From: JAUIIK01 sp963745675 | GTDB lineage: Bacteria; Chloroflexota; Chloroflexia; Thermomicrobiales; CFX8 | DNA: 64,000 bases | NCBI GenBank assembly: GCA_963745675.1 | Contig: CAVUYM010000011.1 | Coordinates: 95,379 to 159,378 of the forward strand | Direction: 5' to 3' | In this document: positions 59,567 to 64,000 of the stretch, one piece after another | Position numbering within the stretch: position 1 is the stretch's first letter | How the letters are laid out: each line of letters begins with the position of its first letter | Notes under the pieces: model-generated | Databases searched by the model: none | Told to the model about the DNA's origin: nothing | The model's input: only the letters and a program-made list of their open reading frames with translations | Program-made: the position numbers and the translations under genes

Positions 59567-59747
59567 GCGTTACTGCTGTCATTGCCATCGTGGAGCGCCG
59601 CAAGATGTGAGCGCCGCGTTTCGGCGATGACAACCTAAACCCGTTTGCTGGACGACGGACCCTCGATGAGCCGACAGACGAGCAACATTGTAGGGGCGAA
59701 TCCACGCTTATCAACTCCTGGAGAGGTCAAGTATGTCGATATCTGGC

Positions 59748-60268
59748 CTAGCTTGCGCCCGGCTCTTGGTCAGCGTCGGGTATGCCGCTGAAGATCTCGA
59801 CGATCAATCCGAGGTCACGCTCTGTGCGGAGATATGCAAGCTGGATACCACTGAATGTGCCGCTGAGTACCAGCGTGTTTCCTCGTGCGGCCCACTCTGC
59901 CAACGCCTCGTCGAAGCGCGGCGCACCGACGGCGATGTGATGGACACCTTCGCCCTTCTCAGCGAGGAAGCGCGCAAAGATGCTCTCGTCGTCGTGCGGC
60001 TCGATCACCTCCCACATAACCTGGCTGACCATAGCGGTGGCGAAGCGGGTGATGGGGTGGCAATGCCCTCAGATCTCTCGACCGGCTGGCCATGGATGCG
60101 CAAGTTCTCGCTGTCCCCGGCATTGAGCTCGTGTAGCTGCCACGGTCCGATGCGGTAGTCGCCGAGGTATCGTCGCAGCGTTGCGTCGAGGGCGCCCACG
60201 ACGATCGCGACCTGCATCGTCTTGGTGAAGACGGCCTCGCACGTCGGTGTGTAACTGGACTCATTCAC
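59748..60268 (-). CDS. VOC-family protein (one frame break)
   Basis: About 173 residues, broken near 60055. It is a glyoxalase/bleomycin-resistance fold protein with two beta-alpha-beta-beta-beta units: MQVAIVVGALDATLRRYLGD in the first and KGEGVHHIAVGAPRFDEALA in the second. The conserved H in VHHIAV and E in GLIVEIFS are metal ligands. It most resembles methylmalonyl-CoA epimerase-like VOC proteins. The substrate is not known. Confidence 0.75.
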
Positions 60269-60568
60269 GCACAGATTCTCCGTTCGTGATTCTTTAAATC
60301 ACCCGTTGATCGGGCATTCGTCCCAACAGCAACATCCGTACAGGCGTTCATCCCCTTCCATTCAATGGCTTCCAACGAGATCCACAAGGCGTTGGAGATG
60401 AGGGTGGAGCGGGCAGCGACCGGCTAACTGGCGAGGGGAAGACGGATGATAGCGGCCACGACTATACTCTGAGCGTATTCATTTGCACCCAAAAGCGCGA
60501 TTGCGCTACATGCTGCGGGGGAGACACCTGAATGCGCTGGCCCGCTGCAGCTCGTACGAAGGCTTAAT
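60269..60568. other. Intergenic region upstream of the fourth LAL gene
   Basis: About 300 bp between divergent genes. No copy of the ACGATGTG promoter box or the CCGTA palindromes of the 18-27 kb modules was seen here. Confidence 0.4.
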
Positions 60569-63521
60569 GTGATGCACCCCTCGGTTCCCGGCAGTGGACC
60601 GTCGCTTCTGGTCGGGCGCTCGCGCGAGCGAAGCCTCCTCCACGCACAACTCAGCGCAGCACTCGCAGGCCATGGTGGCCTTGTCATTCTCAGTGGCGAA
60701 GCCGGCATCGGGAAGACGACGCTCGCCAGAGATGCCTGTCAGGAGGCGAGCAGCGCGGGCGCGCTCGTGCTCGCCGGCAATTGCTACGACCGCACCGAGA
60801 CCCCGCCCTACGGGCCGTGGGTTGAACTTCTCGAGCAGTATGGCGCGCTCCTTGATCGCTCCCCAGCCCTGCGCAGCGATCGCGGCGCCGAGTCTTACCC
60901 AGAGTTCCAGTCAGGCCACACTCTTCGGCGAAATGCGTGGGTTTCTCATCGCTATCGCACGCGAGCGGCCGCTGGTGATCGTCCTGGACGATGTGCATTG
61001 GGCTGATAGCGCGAGCCTCGATCTCCTGCGCTTTGTCGCGCGCCAGCTCGCGTCAGTGCCGATCCTGTTGCTGATCACCTATCGCAGTGACGAGGTGACC
61101 CGCGAGCATCCCCTCTACCGGCTCATGCCGATGCTCGTTCGGGAAGCCCTGGCAGTACGCATCGATCTATCGCCTCTGAGCAATGACGATGTGTGTGCCC
61201 TGATCGATCACGCCTATCAGCTGCCGGACGGACGACACGAGCCGCCTGGCGGACTATCTCCAGGAACGTGCCGAGGGCAATCCGTTCTTCGTTGGCGAGT
61301 TGTTGCGATCCCTGGAAGGGACGGTCCTGCTGCCGGCGGCGGCAGGGGGCTGGACACTCGGCGCGCTCGAGCACATTCGGGTTCCCCTGTTGCTTCGGCA
61401 AGTGATCGACGCGCGCCTGGCGCGGCTCGGTGCGGATGCGGAGGCTCTCCTCGCTATTGCCGCCATCATTGGCCAGGTGGTGCCGCTCGCATTGTGGGCC
61501 AGCGGTGACCGAGGCAACGGAGGAAACATTACTCCTGCTCGTCGAACAGGCCGTTGAAGCCAGGATCATCGACGCCACTGCGGATGGCCTGGCGGTGCGT
61601 TTCACCCACGCACTGATCCGCGAGGCGCTCTACGACGGCGTCCTGCCGCCGAGGCGACGTGTCTGGCACCGCCAGATCGGCGAGGCCCTGCTGGCTCAGG
61701 GTACGGCTCCGGACCCGGACGCGGTCGCCTACCACTTTATCCAGGCGGTCGACCGACGAGCGGTGGCTTGGCTAACGCATGCGGGAGAGCGTGCTCAGCG
61801 CGCGTTCGCCTGGGGCACCGCAACGCAGCGCTTCGAGACTGCACTCGGTCTGCTGGAGGGCGATGAATGGGCCTTGAATGAGAGCGGGTGGCTGCGCTTT
61901 CGCCTCGCTCAATTGCGCCGCTTCGAGGATCCCGGTGCCGGGGTCGCCTACCTGGAGGAGGCGGAGCGCCTGGGTCATGCCACGAACGATCAGGCTCTGG
62001 TGGCATACGCACGGTTCTATCAGGGGATGCTGCGCTGCCAGGGCGCCGATTTCCGGCTGGGGATCGCCGCCGAGGAAGCGGGCATCGTCATGCTCGACGG
62101 ATTATCCCCGGCGGATCGCGCCCGCCTGTCAGCCATCGACACGACGGGTGATCCACTTGATGCGCAGAATGGGCGCGGCGAGCTGACCCTCGCTATGGCC
62201 GAAAACTGGCGCCTGGCGGAGGCGCGTACGCTCGGCGAGCAGATCGTCAGCCTGCCCCCGGAGCAGACCAGCGGATCACGCGGCGACGCCTACTACGGTC
62301 TGGGCTTCGTCTATGCCGGCCTCGGACGACCGGAAGACGCGCGGATGGCATTCAGCCGCGCCCGCGAGATCTTCGCTGCTAATGACTACCGCAGTATATT
62401 GACGGCAACGTTCTTCGATGAATTGATGGTCGTGATCCTCCCCTACTTGATCGATCAGCCGCATGAGCGGCAGCGGGTGGAGGCAAAACTCTCGGAGTCG
62501 TTCGCCACCATGGACGATGTCTTCGACCAGCACTCGGCTCGTAGCGCCGGTTTAGTGTCAAGAGCGTTGGAAGGGGCGTGGGCCGAGGCATTCGCCATAT
62601 TCGAGCAGAGCAGTATCCGCTTCATGCGGCTCGCGTCGGCAGCCCTGCTGGCCCCGCTCGCACGCCATCAAGGCAACGCCGCGCTGGCCTGGTCGCTGGT
62701 ACATGAGGGCTTACCAGCCGGTCCGGAAACTGCTCCCGAGGATACCGCGGGAAAGATAGTGCCGCTCCGCAGGCTTGCGGTCATGCTGGCGCTTGACGCG
62801 GCTGATTACGACGCGGCCCGTCAGTGGCTTGCATCTCTCGACCGCTGGCTGGACTGGAGTGGCAGCGTCCTCGGACAGGCCGACGCGCACCTCTGCTGGG
62901 CGGCCTACCATCAGGCGATAGGCGAATTCGCACAGGCAAGGACGCGGGCAATCAAGGCACTGGCCGCGGCTGGCGCACCGCGCCAGCCACTGGTGCTGCT
63001 TGCGGCACACCGTCTGCTCGGTGAACTCGATATCGCGGCAGGGAACCTGTCCGATGCGGAGGCGCAGCTGGCTGCGGCGCTGGCCCTGGCCGATGCGTGT
63101 GGGGCGCGCCACGAACGGGCTTTGACCTTCCTCGCTATGGCGGAAGTGCTTCTCGCGCGCGGCGATCTCCCGGCCGCTCGCGCACACCTCGACACCGTCC
63201 GCGCCCTCTGTACCCCGATGGGGGCTGCGGTCACTCTGGCCCAGGCTGACGCGCTCGAGGCACGCCTGCGTGCCACATCGACTTCCCCCCGGGAGAATCT
63301 GCCCGCCGGTTTGACCGCTGCGGGAAGCCGAGGTTCTGCGGCTCCTGGCAACCGGTCTGGCGAATGCGGATATCGCCCGGCAGCTCAGCCTCAGCCCGCG
63401 TACCATCAACGCGCATCTCACGAGCATATACGGCAAACTGGGCGTCACCACGCGCGGGGCGGCGATCCGCTTCGCCCTCGATCACGACCTCGGCTTAGCC
63501 GGGTTCTCCTCACCACTGTAG
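60569..63521 (+). CDS. LAL-type AAA-TPR-LuxR regulator 4 (about four frame breaks)
   Basis: About 980 residues after bridging breaks near 60880, 61240, 61505 and 63315. VGRSRERSLLHAQLSAALAG leads to Walker A GEAGIGKTTLARD, then GNCYDRTETPPYGPW and Walker B VIVLDDVHWAD. TPR-like repeats follow, and the HTH is REAEVLRLLATGLANADIAR then QLSLSPRTINAHLTSIYGKL. It is homologous to the three LAL genes of 19-30 kb but more distant. No small repeat-protein gene lies next to it within the window. Confidence 0.8.
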
Positions 63522-64000
63522 TTCTACTTAAGCCCTCCAATCTGCGATCCGGTACGCGAGTTAAGCGATTCCTACGATGCGCTTGAACCGTTGGCCAATT
63601 ACAGTCGGGACAGCGCTCGACAGTGGGCAATGGCATTCCAGCTCGCCTCGGCGACATGTCGTGCTGGCGGGCCTGAATGGTGTGAAGCAGATCGAACCCA
63701 GGTGCAAGTTCGGGCCCGCTTCGATGTGCGGAACGTTCGGACATGCTGGCCAGCCCGCGCGACCAGAAGTGCAGCCCGGTTGGGCGTCACAAGGGCATCG
63801 GCCACTAGCTGGCCAGTGGGTCCAGGCCCGTGGTGGTGCTGTGCTAGGTCGCGACGATCGTCCGGGCGCAGGGTTTTTTGACCAACTGGAAGTCAAGCCG
63901 CGATGCAACGCGCCGGAGTGATGGGCATTCGCCAGTTCGAGGCTTAGACGTAGCATGAGAAGCGATCCACGCGCGAGCAGGAGCTTTCCCGAATGACTAC
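63522..64000. other. Region with no assigned gene
   Basis: Overlapping ORFs of 90-130 codons exist on both strands (for example minus 63561-63956 and plus 63577-63921), but none has recognisable motifs or a convincing ribosome site. This may be a degraded gene or broken frame cut by the window end. Confidence 0.35.

Noticed and set aside
60969..61010. ACGATGTG box inside the fourth LAL gene
   Set aside because: The match (GACGATGTGCATTGGG) is simply the codons of the Walker B motif D-D-V-H-W.
63561..63956. 131-codon minus-strand ORF at the window end
   Set aside because: No motif, no ribosome site, and an equally long ORF exists on the other strand.

Overview
The window is GC-rich bacterial chromosome. 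The mix of NHL/BNR beta-propellers, DinB/ClbS four-helix proteins, tandem UspA, NRAMP, an ArsM-ArsR pair and several very large AAA-TPR-LuxR (LAL) regulators best fits a Chloroflexota (Thermomicrobia-like) chromosome. That placement is an inference; there is no rRNA or other taxonomic marker here. About 40 single-base frame breaks occur across the window, including in housekeeping genes (gltB about six, gltD one). This looks more like uncorrected long-read consensus error than mass pseudogenisation, so I annotate broken genes as whole genes and give approximate break positions.

Layout. 1-4.9 kb: a HicBA toxin-antitoxin pair, gamma-glutamyltransferase, an NHL propeller and argG. 5.2-15.2 kb: an unknown protein, a beta-lactamase-like hydrolase, an alpha/beta hydrolase, a GatC-like/amidase pair, a quinone-oxidoreductase-like enzyme, a membrane-anchored FnIII protein, a 1,000-residue BNR propeller and a methyltransferase. 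15.2-18.5 kb: DinB, an M20 peptidase, then the arsM-arsR operon behind a promoter overlapped by two tandem ArsR-type operators.

18.5-30.0 kb is the most striking region. Three tandem modules lie on the minus strand. Each has a large LAL regulator (AAA ATPase, TPR-like middle, C-terminal LuxR HTH) followed by a short membrane-anchored protein full of short repeats: GEG-type in modules 1 and 2, E-x-NS-[FW]-D in module 3. The three small genes share an N-terminus (MQAxTT), a promoter layout (ACGATGTG, exactly 18 bp, TA-rich hexamer, 78-81 nt from the start codon) and a strong downstream hairpin. Modules 1 and 2, with near-identical HTHs, share CCGTA-N4-TACGG palindromes 43 bp upstream of the promoter box. 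Module 3, with a divergent HTH, has ATGCGCA repeats instead. I propose a set of cognate regulator/repeat-peptide systems. A fourth LAL regulator without a visible peptide partner lies at 60.6-63.5 kb.

30.1-41.2 kb: alpha/beta hydrolase, tandem UspA, MntH, a GDPD-PAP2-LPG-synthase-like lipid group, ClbS/DfsB, RsgA, a palindromic repeat, a Rieske protein with an amidohydrolase, and a GNAT enzyme. 41.5-48 kb: a NylB-like esterase, a three-gene membrane/PH-like cluster, an IS3-family element with a 4-bp target duplication, an SDR and unknowns. 48.3-54.3 kb: gltB-gltD (glutamate synthase), with a palindromic repeat inserted in frame inside gltB and a 94-bp duplicate of the gltD 3' end just downstream enclosing a CPCC zinc-ribbon gene. 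54.8-60.3 kb: accessory enzymes (SRPBCC/CoxG-like, FAD monooxygenase, DUF899, RibD-C, VOC).
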